64,000 bases of DNA, taken from contig CAZICM010000028.1 in assembly GCA_964537685.1 (NCBI GenBank), positions 50,584-114,583 on the forward strand, in the 5' to 3' direction. The notes under the pieces are model-generated. The model saw only the letters and a program-made list of their open reading frames with translations, did not search any database and was not told the origin of the DNA. Below, in pieces: positions 36,498 to 46,251 of the stretch. This DNA is from CAZICM01 sp964537685. Its GTDB lineage: Bacteria > Myxococcota_A > Polyangia > Polyangiales > Polyangiaceae. How positions within the stretch are numbered: position 1 is the first letter of the stretch; every line of letters begins with the position of its first letter. Position numbers and translations under genes: made by a program.

Positions 36498-38330
36498 ATG
36501 TCATCCATTTTAATCGATGAGCTCAATCAAGCGATTGAAAAAGCCCAGAACTATCTTCGCGGAGAGCAGGCGGAAAATGGGTCCTGGCATGGCTGGGCAA
36601 TCGCCGGCCCCGATGCAACGGCGGAAATGCTCATCTGCCAGCGCTTTTTGGGCGTCCTTCCGCCCTCCGATGCCGCAAAAGCATTGAAATGGCTACTCAA
36701 ACAGCAATTTACGGATGGCTCTTTTCCCGCCTACACAGGTGCCGACCAGGGATCGATCGATGAAACCTGCATCTGCTATGCGGCCCTGCTTTCGGCTGGT
36801 GTGGCGCCTACCGAGCCTTCGGCCGATAAAGCCTACCGCTGGATTCAATCGCACGGCGGCTTTTTGGTGACGACCCCCTATACGCAAGTATTGCTCGCCT
36901 GCGCTGGGGTGCTCGATCCGGAGTTCTTGCCGAACATGCCTTTTGAATCGGTTCTCATTCCAGGCATTGAACGGGTGATCGGGTCGCGGTTTACGCCTGT
37001 TTACACGATATTTAGCCTTGCATTGCCCGTGATGGTGGCCGAGTTCAAGGCCCGCGTGCAGGAGCCCCCGCAGCCCAAGCGGGCATTGCTTCAAGCCGCC
37101 CATCGCCGGATGATCGATTACTGGACCGAGCACCAAAATCCAAGCGGAAATTGCTTCGGCGCTATCAACGTAACGATTATGATGCTCATTTCCTTAAAGC
37201 TCAGCGGGCTTGCCCAAACAGATAGCCGTTTTCAGCGCGGTATCAGCGATCTTCAGCAATGGCGCATCGAGACGGCCGACGAGCTAAGCTATATGCTTTA
37301 CAATAGCACCCTATGGAATACAGCGCTTGTCATGGGGGTTTTCCGCCTGGGAAATATTCCGTCGACCGATCCTGCGCTGGTCAAGGCAGCAAATTTTATC
37401 GTATCTGAGCAAAGTTTGATTCAATTGCCAGCCGATTGGCAGAATCCGGGGTGTCATTCACCGAGGACAGGCGGATTTGCTTTTGAGGATAACAATCCGC
37501 TGGGAGCCGATAGCGATTCTACGAGTGTGGCCCTGTGGGGTCTCGGGCATTTGGAACCCAAGAGCAGCAGTATTGCGAATGCTATCGATAAAGGGCTTGC
37601 ATGGCTGTGGGGGATGCAAAATAAATGCGGAGGGTGGTCGGGCTTTAGCCATGGCCAGCCCGACAAACCGCCGGGGCCATTTTCGATAGCAGCCGTCGCA
37701 ATGCCAATGGATCCGCTTGGCGGGCTGAAATTGTTGCTGAAGGTGCCTCCCGCCTTTAGCGAGCCCGCGCTTGAAGACATTACCGGGCGCGTGCTGCAGG
37801 GGCTTGGGCGGCTGGGCTTTACCGTTTCCGATCCCCGCATTGCCAAGGCTGTTTCGTTTATTGATTCGCAGAGGTATATCAATGGTGTGTGGTGGGGACG
37901 CTGGGAAACCAATTACTTGGCGGGCTCCGCCGAGGTGCTGTCGGGGCTTGCCGCAGTGGGCGCCGATTTAAGCAGTTCTTCCGTCGCCAATGCGATCGAA
38001 TGGGTAAAGCAGCATCAGAATATAGACGGGGGATTTGGCGAGAGTGTCGAGTCCTACAACAATCTCGCGATGGCAGGTATCGGTGAAACAAGCTCTTATT
38101 TAACGGGAATCGTCACCAACGCCCTCATTCAATGCGATCAGGCCGAATCCCCGGAAGTGGAGAAGGCAATTCGATGGTGTATAGATAATCAAAATGAAGA
38201 TGGGTCGTGGCCCGAGGGCAATTATCAATTTACGGTTCAATGGCCGTGGCCATTCTATCGTTTGACACTCGTGCCCACCATTTATCCCCTGCGGGCGCTC
38301 ACTGCGTACCGGCGAGCACGCTATGCATGA
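36498..38330 (+). CDS. Squalene-hopene-cyclase-like triterpene cyclase with altered active site
   Basis: 610 residues, the length of the class-II cyclase family. QW-type motifs are spread along it: EQAENGSWHG, QQFTDGSFP, QNPSGNCFG, QNKCGGWSGF, QRYINGVWWG, QNIDGGFGE and QNEDGSWPEG. The catalytic D-x-D-D motif of squalene-hopene cyclase (DVDDTAV) aligns with ADSDSTSVALWG, so Asp338 and the acid Asp340 are kept while the last Asp is Ser341. A second conserved acidic position (W-D-T in hopene cyclase) is WNT with Asn274. The enzyme therefore may make a product other than hopene or act on another polyprenoid. GAGAGG upstream supports the start. Its end overlaps the convergent FAD gene by 32 bases. 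Confidence 0.85.
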   Translation: MSSILIDELNQAIEKAQNYLRGEQAENGSWHGWAIAGPDATAEMLICQRFLGVLPPSDAAKALKWLLKQQFTDGSFPAYTGADQGSIDETCICYAALLSAGVAPTEPSADKAYRWIQSHGGFLVTTPYTQVLLACAGVLDPEFLPNMPFESVLIPGIERVIGSRFTPVYTIFSLALPVMVAEFKARVQEPPQPKRALLQAAHRRMIDYWTEHQNPSGNCFGAINVTIMMLISLKLSGLAQTDSRFQRGISDLQQWRIETADELSYMLYNSTLWNTALVMGVFRLGNIPSTDPALVKAANFIVSEQSLIQLPADWQNPGCHSPRTGGFAFEDNNPLGADSDSTSVALWGLGHLEPKSSSIANAIDKGLAWLWGMQNKCGGWSGFSHGQPDKPPGPFSIAAVAMPMDPLGGLKLLLKVPPAFSEPALEDITGRVLQGLGRLGFTVSDPRIAKAVSFIDSQRYINGVWWGRWETNYLAGSAEVLSGLAAVGADLSSSSVANAIEWVKQHQNIDGGFGESVESYNNLAMAGIGETSSYLTGIVTNALIQCDQAESPEVEKAIRWCIDNQNEDGSWPEGNYQFTVQWPWPFYRLTLVPTIYPLRALTAYRRARYA

Positions 38331-40158
38331 TTTCTTTTACAATTCCGGGCAGCTCAAGCTGCTGTTTGCCGTGTTCAAATCTGAACCGGTCAATCCACTG
38401 CAGCGGCACAAACACGTCAAGCTCATCACGCGGCCAGATTTTCACATGCGGCGCGTCTGAATTCGATGCGTGAAGGACGCCGTTTGCGGCTTTGCGCCCG
38501 GCTTCGTTGGCTCCCTCGGCCGACGCAAAATCCATCACGGTTCGCACATAGTCGGAGGCGAGGAAGAAATTGGGGATTGCCGTTACAGATTCGGGGCGGC
38601 CTTCCCATGCGCCTACGGTCGTGATGTACAAGGGTTCTGCATTGCGGGTGTAGAGGCCGGCCTTGTTTTTCGTGCCGCTCTTGCAGACTTTAAATTGATC
38701 GGAGAATTGTTTCGCCGACCAAAGCCATGAACGGTGAAGCGCGCCTTTGGGGATGGGCATGTTGTGCGAGGATAGAGGAGCGGATTCGACCTCTTTGTCG
38801 GTGGTCTGTAACCAGGGATATTCAATGTCCGGATCGAGGAACCAATCGATAATGGCTTCTTTGGGGATAGGCTGAATATCAATTCCTTCGTGTGGATTTT
38901 GCAATTTTTTTGAAAGAGCCGCATTCACTTGAGCCAGCGTTTCCTCGAAGATTTCTTCTGGCGTGCATTCCCGTGCAGGCTTGTGCACGATCTCCGTTCC
39001 TCGTGTGTCCCAATCCGATATAATGACCGAGAATACTTCCCTGAAGTTTCCATTGCCATAATCTTCGAAATTGAGACCATCCTTCCAGAATTGATGCTGC
39101 GATACCGAGGTGAGTGCCCATGCACTGTCTTCGAAAGCAACGTGGCCGTTAATGATTGGCAGGGGGCGGTCTAAAAAGAATTGAATGCCGTTCATCCAGG
39201 AAACGCACAGCTCGGCCATTCCTGCGAGCGAAGGCGAGGCATCGCGCATTTCTTGAGTGATCAGCGGAGCCGCGACTTCCAGCGGAAGCGCGCAAATATA
39301 ATAGTCGCCGGTCACCGTTTTCTCGGCGCCGGCTTGCCGGATGCGCGCCCCGGTAATGCGGTTGCTCGCATGATCGAAATGAAATTCTAACAGTTCTGCA
39401 CCCAATACCATCTTCGCTTTTGTTCCCACATACTGAACCCAAGGGTCGGCCCATTTATCGCTGGGCGGACCATTGAGGCTCCGTTCGATATTGCCGTTCC
39501 AGGTAAATGCGGCCTGAAGCATGCCAACAAAGGCGTTGCCCAGGGTGCGGGCGCTGGCTTGGGTAGGATGAATCGCGATGAGAAGCAGCGAAGGCAGCCG
39601 GCCCATCAATTGCTGGTAGGGTTCGCTCATACGGCCCGCTTCAATAAAATCCCACCAGGAAATAATGTCGAATTCAGCAATGCGCCGCTCATCGCAGGCG
39701 CACATAAAGGTGAGTATGCGGTCGAGAAAAAATTCGAATTCATGGGTGGGAATTTCGGTAAGCGCATTTCTCATTCCCTTGAAGAATTCGATAATATCGC
39801 CAATCCCTTTGGGCATATGCGAGGGAACGATGACGTGAGGCTGCTTGCCCGTGCGGGCAATCAATTCCTGCGTGCCTTCGACAATATTGTCGAACACGGT
39901 TTTATCGCCGAACGGAATGCGCTTCATCGTATCGGGGATATGCTGGTAAAACGTGGGAAAGAAATGAAAGCCATGTTCGCCGGGCAGGTCTTTGCGGCCA
40001 TCGGTGCCCGTGCCCGCCTTTCCCATGCTCCGGACTTTGCCGCCCCAATGCCGGGCTTCAAAGACCGTAACATCAAAGTCTCGCTCAATAAGTTCGTGCG
40101 CAGCGGTGAGTCCTCCAACACCGCCGCCAAAAACAAGCACAGAAGGCCGATCTTTCAT
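38299..40158 (-). CDS. HpnE-like FAD-dependent amine-oxidase-family oxidoreductase
   Basis: 619 residues from the ATG of MKDRPSVLVF; the in-frame extension upstream is not coding-like. VLVFGGGVGGLTAAHELIER and DVTVFEARHWGGK bind FAD, and FHFFPTFYQHI resembles the hydroxysqualene dehydroxylase / phytoene desaturase group. A C-terminal block FFLASDYVRTVMDFASAEGA is the second FAD contact. In hopanoid pathways HpnE-type enzymes act on squalene precursors; here the exact reaction is unknown. It is the last gene of a minus-strand run after a P450 (113 bases upstream). Its 3' end lies under the end of the cyclase gene. Confidence 0.85.
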   Translation of the reverse strand: MKDRPSVLVFGGGVGGLTAAHELIERDFDVTVFEARHWGGKVRSMGKAGTGTDGRKDLPGEHGFHFFPTFYQHIPDTMKRIPFGDKTVFDNIVEGTQELIARTGKQPHVIVPSHMPKGIGDIIEFFKGMRNALTEIPTHEFEFFLDRILTFMCACDERRIAEFDIISWWDFIEAGRMSEPYQQLMGRLPSLLLIAIHPTQASARTLGNAFVGMLQAAFTWNGNIERSLNGPPSDKWADPWVQYVGTKAKMVLGAELLEFHFDHASNRITGARIRQAGAEKTVTGDYYICALPLEVAAPLITQEMRDASPSLAGMAELCVSWMNGIQFFLDRPLPIINGHVAFEDSAWALTSVSQHQFWKDGLNFEDYGNGNFREVFSVIISDWDTRGTEIVHKPARECTPEEIFEETLAQVNAALSKKLQNPHEGIDIQPIPKEAIIDWFLDPDIEYPWLQTTDKEVESAPLSSHNMPIPKGALHRSWLWSAKQFSDQFKVCKSGTKNKAGLYTRNAEPLYITTVGAWEGRPESVTAIPNFFLASDYVRTVMDFASAEGANEAGRKAANGVLHASNSDAPHVKIWPRDELDVFVPLQWIDRFRFEHGKQQLELPGIVKEIMHSVLAGTQ

Positions 40159-40271
40159 AAAAACACCCCATTCATGGTGATAGACAGGAATTGGGGCCCT
40201 TTTACAATAATGAGGGCAGCCGGTCCAACAATATGTATGCCTGAACCAAAAATATAGAAAACACAGGCCAA

Positions 40272-41684
40272 TTAGCGGGGTTTTATATGAACCCGCACAG
40301 GCCGCACAGGCCATGCCGTTCCTCCATCGCGCCAATTGGGGGGCGGAAGCGTCTCTTCGGCAAGCGAAAGCTGGGCACGGCGCAGCAGGGTGTTGCACAT
40401 CGTCTTAATCATCAGATTGGCCATATGTTCGCCAATGCATCTGTGGGTACCCATTCCAAACGGAATGAAATCGCCATTGATGATATACTGCTTCACGGCC
40501 GGCTCGTCCCTGAAGCGATTGGGATTAAAAGATTGCGGATCTTCAAATACAGCCGGATTGGTGTGCGCTAAAATCGGCGAGATGCATACCATATCACCTT
40601 CGGGAATCTCGTAGATACCCGCCCTAAAGGGCTTTACGGCCTTGCGCACGAGAATAGGCGTTCCGTGCAGCCGCGAGGCTTCGCGAATGCAGTGATCGAG
40701 CAAAGGCATTTGCCGCAGATCTTGATAAGACGCAATACCGTGGTGTTGAGTGGCAAATTCATCTTGTTCCCGGGTGAGGTCCCCGAGGAGCTGGGGGCGG
40801 GCCAGCAGTTCAGAGAGCGTCCATCCTAGCAATCCAGCCGTATTGGTGTGAATGCTAAATATCAATGCGAGCAAGTGGCTCATCATTTCGGACGTAGTGA
40901 AAGCCGATCCATCCCCGCGCCGGTGATCGATATAACCCTGAAGATATCGCAAGCTGCCGGGGCTATCGGCATTGGTTCTTTTGTGTTCATCGAGCATTAG
41001 CGATAAAATATCAAAAATATCCTTTTGAGCTTTTGCCGCTCGGCGCGCCGAGGGAGACAGCGCATTGGGGAGCAGCGCTCCGATAAACGAACGAGCATGG
41101 CTCTCGAGTGTTTCATAGGCCAATGCGACGGTGTCTCCATGGTGGACGCGGATTTGCTCGCCCATAAAACATCGCACCGTCGTATTGACGACGAATCTCG
41201 ATGAGGCGGCAAACAGATCGAGCTCTTGTTTTTCGATCCATTGGGTGACAGCCGTATCCACTTCGGATTGCACGGCTTCGGCAAAGGTTTCGGCCGATGA
41301 GGTCCGCCACATGGCCGAACGCATGTGGTTCATTGAAAAATCGCTGAATTCGCGGCTGTAAAAATGTTTTTGTCCGGTGATGCTTTTGAGAACGCGCTCA
41401 ATAATGGGCTGAAGGTCAAGCAGGCTGTCGTCGGCCTGAAAAAATTCGCGGCGCAGCTCCGAGCTCATGAGGAAGGTGAAGCGCATCGCAAGGGCATGGA
41501 TGGTGAAGACGTCGCCATACCGTTCCGTTGCGGTGCGCAAAAAGCCCAGTGGATCGCGGCTAAACGCGGTGATGGCGGGGACGAAGAACGAGGGGCCGCT
41601 GGCCAGTGGAGGGCGTTTCTTTTTGCCCGCAGGCGCAAGAGGGGGCGGACTATCCGATGGGGGGGAACTTTCGGGCAATGGCAT
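40272..41684 (-). CDS. CYP51-like cytochrome P450
   Basis: 470 residues. The heme loop FGMGTHRCIGE holds the thiolate Cys416. The K-helix E-x-x-R is REASR (Glu335, Arg338), and FNPNRF is the PERF-like motif. The I-helix ALIFSIHTNTAGLLGW resembles the CYP51 group (sterol 14-alpha-demethylases and bacterial relatives). The N-terminus is Pro/Lys-rich with no membrane anchor, as in soluble bacterial P450s. AAGGAT upstream supports the start. It lies between the glycosyltransferase (49 bases upstream) and the HpnE-like gene (113 bases downstream). It probably oxidises the triterpenoid or polyprenoid made by the neighbouring cyclase; this is inference. Confidence 0.9.
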   Translation of the reverse strand: MPLPESSPPSDSPPPLAPAGKKKRPPLASGPSFFVPAITAFSRDPLGFLRTATERYGDVFTIHALAMRFTFLMSSELRREFFQADDSLLDLQPIIERVLKSITGQKHFYSREFSDFSMNHMRSAMWRTSSAETFAEAVQSEVDTAVTQWIEKQELDLFAASSRFVVNTTVRCFMGEQIRVHHGDTVALAYETLESHARSFIGALLPNALSPSARRAAKAQKDIFDILSLMLDEHKRTNADSPGSLRYLQGYIDHRRGDGSAFTTSEMMSHLLALIFSIHTNTAGLLGWTLSELLARPQLLGDLTREQDEFATQHHGIASYQDLRQMPLLDHCIREASRLHGTPILVRKAVKPFRAGIYEIPEGDMVCISPILAHTNPAVFEDPQSFNPNRFRDEPAVKQYIINGDFIPFGMGTHRCIGEHMANLMIKTMCNTLLRRAQLSLAEETLPPPNWRDGGTAWPVRPVRVHIKPR

Positions 41685-41733
41685 GGGACAAGATCCTTAC
41701 CGGAAATTAGAGACACGCGATAGTGTTTTTAGC

Positions 41734-42819
41734 TCATAAATATGAGGCCAATGTTTCGGCGGCGATATTTGCCCCGCCGGACTTGGCGTGTTCGGCAGGA
41801 GGAGCCGCGTGAATTGCTTGCAAAATGGCCGTTTCGACATCGCCCGAATACAGCGCGGCGGCCGGTAAAAAACAATGGCGGGTAAAACGCTGAATGCCTT
41901 GTACCAGCAGGGGGTATTCGCGGAAATCGGAGCGCTCGGCGTATACGATGGGTTTTTGGTTGACGATTACGTCGGAAACAGCACCAAAGCCCGGTTTTGT
42001 GAGTACAGCGTCGGCACTCGCGAGCATGTCGGAATAAGAAATCTGATCGCGATCAACAACATAAAAGTTGCGAAGGCCGGGCCATTCTAAGGGATGCACC
42101 GTGAAGAAAGAAAGATGTGTGAATGATTCAGCGCGTTTTAATGCGGTTTGATCCCATTCCAGCGAGGTAAACGATAGGAGGACCCAGATTGTATTGGTAT
42201 TTGCACCTGTCAGATTGGAAATAAATGCCCTGCGGTTTTGCCCGGGAGAAGCGACAATGGGAATATCGAGCCGGTTGGGAAAGGCACGCATGGGCTCGGA
42301 AAATGGCAGGCGCAGCAGTAAATCCGCCATGGCGTAACCCATTTGAAAGTGTTGGATGATTCGGGTCCAGCGGGGATCTTGAGGTTCATATTCACCGTAG
42401 ATCCAATCCCATCCAAAGTTGCCCACTCCAAGGGATGGGATGCCCAATCGAGCCGCTGCATATAAGGGGACGGCCGGAATATCGCTCACCACAAGGCCGG
42501 CATTTTCGCGGCGAAGAAATTCACGTTCCCCGGCAATAAGCGGTTCGCTGTTTACATACAATGAATAGGCCCGCTCACACGTTTGGGGGATGTCCACCCT
42601 CACGGAATCAAGCTGAACCATGCCAATATCAAAGGATTTTTGTATAAATTGAAAGGATATACCAGGGAGGCGATTTCTTAAAAATCGTTCGGGAAGGGCG
42701 CTGATAATAATAATGGGAACATGCGGGCACAAGTGCGAAAATGCGCGGAGAATATCGCAGGAACGCACGCCGTGCCCATAGCCGTGGGCGGTGATGTAAT
42801 AGCAAAGGGGGCGGGGCAC
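41734..42819 (-). CDS. Glycosyltransferase (arabinokinase N-domain/MurG-like GT-B fold)
   Basis: 361 residues with a GTG start. YYITAHGYGHGVRSCDILRA at the N-terminus and SYSDMLASADAVLTKPGFGA with PIVYAERSDFREYPLL at the C-terminus match the glycosyltransferase-like domain found alone or fused to L-arabinokinase, of the GT-B fold (MurG/UGT superfamily). The C-terminal nucleotide-sugar site is represented by TKPGFGAVSD. No kinase domain is fused. It lies nine bases after a Cys-rich lipoprotein gene and 49 bases before the P450. A role in glycosylating the terpenoid product is plausible; glycosylation of a surface molecule cannot be excluded. Confidence 0.75.
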   Translation of the reverse strand: MPRPLCYYITAHGYGHGVRSCDILRAFSHLCPHVPIIIISALPERFLRNRLPGISFQFIQKSFDIGMVQLDSVRVDIPQTCERAYSLYVNSEPLIAGEREFLRRENAGLVVSDIPAVPLYAAARLGIPSLGVGNFGWDWIYGEYEPQDPRWTRIIQHFQMGYAMADLLLRLPFSEPMRAFPNRLDIPIVASPGQNRRAFISNLTGANTNTIWVLLSFTSLEWDQTALKRAESFTHLSFFTVHPLEWPGLRNFYVVDRDQISYSDMLASADAVLTKPGFGAVSDVIVNQKPIVYAERSDFREYPLLVQGIQRFTRHCFLPAAALYSGDVETAILQAIHAAPPAEHAKSGGANIAAETLASYL

Positions 42820-42828
42820 AAATCCGAT

Positions 42829-44097
42829 TTAATTGCAGATATTGTTCACGCACATGCCGAGCAGGCAATCGCCGTTGTCATTGCACATTTTGCCTGTGCC
42901 GCATTTCAATAGACAGCTTCCGCCGCAGTCCACGTCGGATTCCGTTCCGTTCATCACGCCGTCCGTGCAGGAAATACAAATATTATTATCGCATACATTG
43001 CTCGTGCAATCGCCGTTGTCGTTGCACATCTTCTTGTCGGCGCAGTTGGCCATGCAGGTGCCGCCGCAGTCGATATCGGATTCCGTGCCGTTCTTCACAC
43101 CGTCATTGCAGCTCACACAAATGTTATTAAAACATTCGTTGCTTTGACAATCATTGTTGGCTAGGCACATTTTGCCATTGGCGCAGTTGGCCATGCAGGT
43201 GCCGCCGCAGTCCACATCGGTTTCGGTGCCGTTTTTGATTCCATCGCCGCAGCTTATGCAAATGCCATTGGCGCAATTTCCGCTAATGCAATCGTTGTTG
43301 GCCAGGCACATCTTGCCATTGCCGCAATTGGTCTGACAGCTTCCTCCGCAGTCAACATCGGTTTCATTGCCGTCTTTTACGCCGTCGGCGCATTGCCCAA
43401 CGCAGGTGTTGTTCAGGCAAATCGATGTGGCTCCGCCGCAGTCCGCATTGCTCAGGCATTCGACGCAATTGCCCGCTCCATCGCATACATCTTGGCCGCC
43501 ATTGCAGGCGGTGCCCATCGCGGAATCCTGCATTCCGCAGACATTGGCAGAGCACACCGGATCTTTACATGTGCCGGGATCGGGGCACTGATTGGCATTG
43601 TTGCAGCCCACGCATTTGCCCTTGCCATCGCAGACAAGATTGGCGCCGCAGGATGTGTCGGCCGCTTCGGGCGAATATAGCGGCGAGCCGTTCATACAAC
43701 TGTCTTTGGTGCAGGGATTGCCGTCGTCCGGGGTTTCGCTGTTGTCGGGCACCTGAGACAGCATTCCATTGATGCAATAGCGCTGAATGCAATCGGTGGG
43801 ATCGTTGGTGTTGGGGCCGATGGGAGGTCCGCTCGCAACGGGCTCGTTTTGGCAGCTTCCATTGCAGGTATCGGTCGTGCACGGGTTTTGATCGTCGCAT
43901 TCGGCGGGCATGGTGCAGTTGGCAGGGGCGCCTCCCTGGCCGCCGCCGGAGCTGGACGATGAGGTCGTTGTGGAGCTCGAGGAAGTCGATGCGCTGCTTT
44001 GGGGTTCAAATTGATCGAAATCCTTGGTGCAGCCTGCGTAGGCCGCGAGGGCCGGCAAAAATGCGGAAGCGAGTAGCCATGAAATGCGCGGGGACAT
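42829..44097 (-). CDS. Cys-rich repeat lipoprotein
   Basis: 422 residues from the ATG of MSPRISWLL, supported by GGAG seven bases upstream; an in-frame extension to 44202 is unlikely. The lipobox AYAGC is followed by a Ser/Thr/Gly linker. The ectodomain is full of paired Cys (CGGTCMANC, GKMCLANNDC, CFNNICVSC). Its C-terminal half holds four 47-residue repeats with the core NGTETDVDCGG, like other disulfide-rich myxobacterial surface proteins. It is probably displayed on the outer membrane. It shares a divergent upstream region with the thrombospondin-type-3 gene and ends nine bases before the glycosyltransferase. Confidence 0.8.
   Translation of the reverse strand: MSPRISWLLASAFLPALAAYAGCTKDFDQFEPQSSASTSSSSTTTSSSSSGGGQGGAPANCTMPAECDDQNPCTTDTCNGSCQNEPVASGPPIGPNTNDPTDCIQRYCINGMLSQVPDNSETPDDGNPCTKDSCMNGSPLYSPEAADTSCGANLVCDGKGKCVGCNNANQCPDPGTCKDPVCSANVCGMQDSAMGTACNGGQDVCDGAGNCVECLSNADCGGATSICLNNTCVGQCADGVKDGNETDVDCGGSCQTNCGNGKMCLANNDCISGNCANGICISCGDGIKNGTETDVDCGGTCMANCANGKMCLANNDCQSNECFNNICVSCNDGVKNGTESDIDCGGTCMANCADKKMCNDNGDCTSNVCDNNICISCTDGVMNGTESDVDCGGSCLLKCGTGKMCNDNGDCLLGMCVNNICN
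42832..43392 (-). repeat. Four coding tandem repeats of about 141 bp
   Basis: This stretch encodes four successive units that each run C-x-DG-x-K-NG-x-E-(T/S)-D-x-D-CGG-x-C and end N-N-I-C. The two middle units are nearly identical at the protein level. They could collapse in short-read assembly or vary in copy number. Confidence 0.75.
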
Positions 44098-44311
44098 GAT
44101 TATCTCCAGACGGCAAGAAGCCCGAATTGCGGTGTGAATAGGGCTTGTACCACGGATGTCCCGCGCTTCGGAAAAAGAATTCGTATGGGCGGCCAATACC
44201 ACTCTATCTTCTCACACGCGGATGGTGTATGCGGGCTTTATGCGTACTCGAGCCAAGTGTGTTGATGTGCAGGCCGCCTCTTATTTTTGCGCTTATAGAA
44301 GCGGGCTGGGC

Positions 44312-46251
44312 GTGCGGAGACGCCGCTTTCCACGGTCTTATGCGCTGATGGCCGCGATGGTGTCGGCCCTTGTTTCTCCGGCGGTTGCCCGCGCCGATGT
44401 GCCGATTGGATTGCAATATACCTGGTCTGGTCCGGTGGACTATTTTGCGACGGGCGCGCCGCTTGCGACGGATGGAGCCGATGCGGATACCAATGTGGAT
44501 ACGATTGCGCAGCCGGCGTCGGTGGATGTGACAGCGGCGAATATTCCTGCGGGCGCAACGGTACAGCAGGCATTTTTATATTGGTCCGGCTCGATTCCCA
44601 ATGCCGATTGCATCAATCCCAATTACGACCCAACGGTCGATTTCACGCCGCCGGGAGGCGCGGCGCCCGTTCCGGTAACGGCCGATGTTTGTTATTGTTC
44701 CGATGGCCTAGCCGTTTCTTATGACATGCAGGTGTGCAGGAAAGATATTACATCGATTTTGCTTGCAAACGGCGGGAATTTAAATGGAACCTATACGGTC
44801 GATCAATTCAACGCGTCCATTGGCAATGGAGCGACCGACAATGCTTCATTTTCGATCGTATTGGTATACAGTCATCCCAGTCTTCCACCTTATGATATTG
44901 CGCTCTATGACGGCGTGGAAGCCGTATTCAATGCGGCGGCGGGCAACCCATCCAATCCGGCCGTGCAGGTGAGCCTGGGCGGGCTTCTAGTCGATTCGCC
45001 CCCTCAGGGAAGATTGACATGGTATACGATGGAGGGGGATATTGGAGGCGGAGCGCCTGGAACGGAAGGCGTGACGGTCACAGGGCTTCCCGGCAATTAT
45101 GTGCTGGCGTTGACGGATGCCGTCAATCCGCTGAACAATCCGATGAATAGGACGATAAATACAACGGTTCCTGCTCAAACGGGCGTTGTGGGCGTAGATA
45201 TCGATCAATTTGATATTTCGGTGGCACTCTCGCCCGGCGACACGCTGGTGCAGATGGCGTATACGGCCAATACGGATAAATGGTGGCTGGCCTATAATAT
45301 CGTGGGGATTAAGGTATTCGAGCCATTATTTGGCGTGGCATCGTATAAACAAGGCTCGCTTGAAATAGACGCCGATGGCAATGGCGTGCCCAGCGTGGGC
45401 GACACGGTACGCTATACGATTCATTTGGAAAATACCGGGTCGGACGCGGGCGTCGTCGATTTAACCGATCCTATTCCGCCGGAGGCCGCGAGCTATAGCC
45501 TGGTGAGTTCGGCGGGAGGCACGGATGTTTCCGATTTAAATACCTTGGCATTTACAGATATTCCGATTGCATTGGGAGGTTCGGCCGATATTGTCTTTGA
45601 TGTGGTGATAGGGAATGTGCCCGATGAATCGGTGATGTCGAATGTGGCGACCTTTGATGCGACGCCGGATGGGGATTCTGGGGGCCTTCCTGCGGCGGAT
45701 TTTGTGATTCGGCGGGATCTCGATGCGGATACCATCTTCGATAACAACGATAATTGTCCGCTTGCGGCCAATGTGACGCAGCTCGATACCGATGGAGATG
45801 GGCTGGGCGATGCCTGTGATGCCTGTCCTCAGGATGCGGCCAATGATGTGGATGCGGACACGGTATGCGGCAATATCGATAATTGTATTACCGTGGCCAA
45901 TCCGACGCAATTGGATTCCGATTCGGACACGAAGGGAGATGCTTGTGATGCATGTCCATTTGATGCGCTGGATGATGTGGATGCGGACACGGTATGCGGC
46001 GATGTCGACAATTGCCCAGCCATACCCAATACCAATCAATTGAATGCGGATGGAGATGCGCTGGGCAATGCCTGCGATGCGTGTCCTTTGGATGCGGCGA
46101 ACGATGCGGATGCGGATACGGTATGCGGGAATGTCGATAATTGTCCGGCCATTGCCAATACCAATCAAATGAATTCAGATGGGGATACGCTTGGAGATGC
46201 CTGCGATGCGTGTCCTTTGGATGCGGCGAACGATGCGGATGCGGATACGGT
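44312..46251 (+). CDS. Thrombospondin-type-3 repeat surface protein, N-terminal part (cut by gap)
   Basis: About 646 codons up to the assembly gap. I chose the GTG at 44312 because a signal peptide follows at once (VRRRRFPRSYALMAAMVSA, ending AVARAD); ATG codons at 44156 and 44222 are in frame and possible. After the signal come a beta-rich ectodomain and a DUF11/conserved-repeat domain (VPSVGDTVRYTIHLENTGSD to SMSNVATF-like strands). From about 45722 it has Asp-rich calcium-binding type-3 repeats (DADTVCG, DNCP, DGDTLGDACDACP) with a 43-residue period. It is the same gene as the part after the gap. It is divergent from the Cys-rich lipoprotein. Confidence 0.85.

Noticed and set aside
42832..43392. 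Repeat array considered as CRISPR
   Set aside because: The repeats are about 141 bp, contiguous without unique spacers and code for Cys-rich protein units.
45536..46168. Long minus-strand frame with regular repeats (IGIGNGRTIIDI type)
   Set aside because: It is the mirror of the thrombospondin-type repeats on the plus strand, which have Cys pairs, Ca-binding Asp motifs and a sorting signal.
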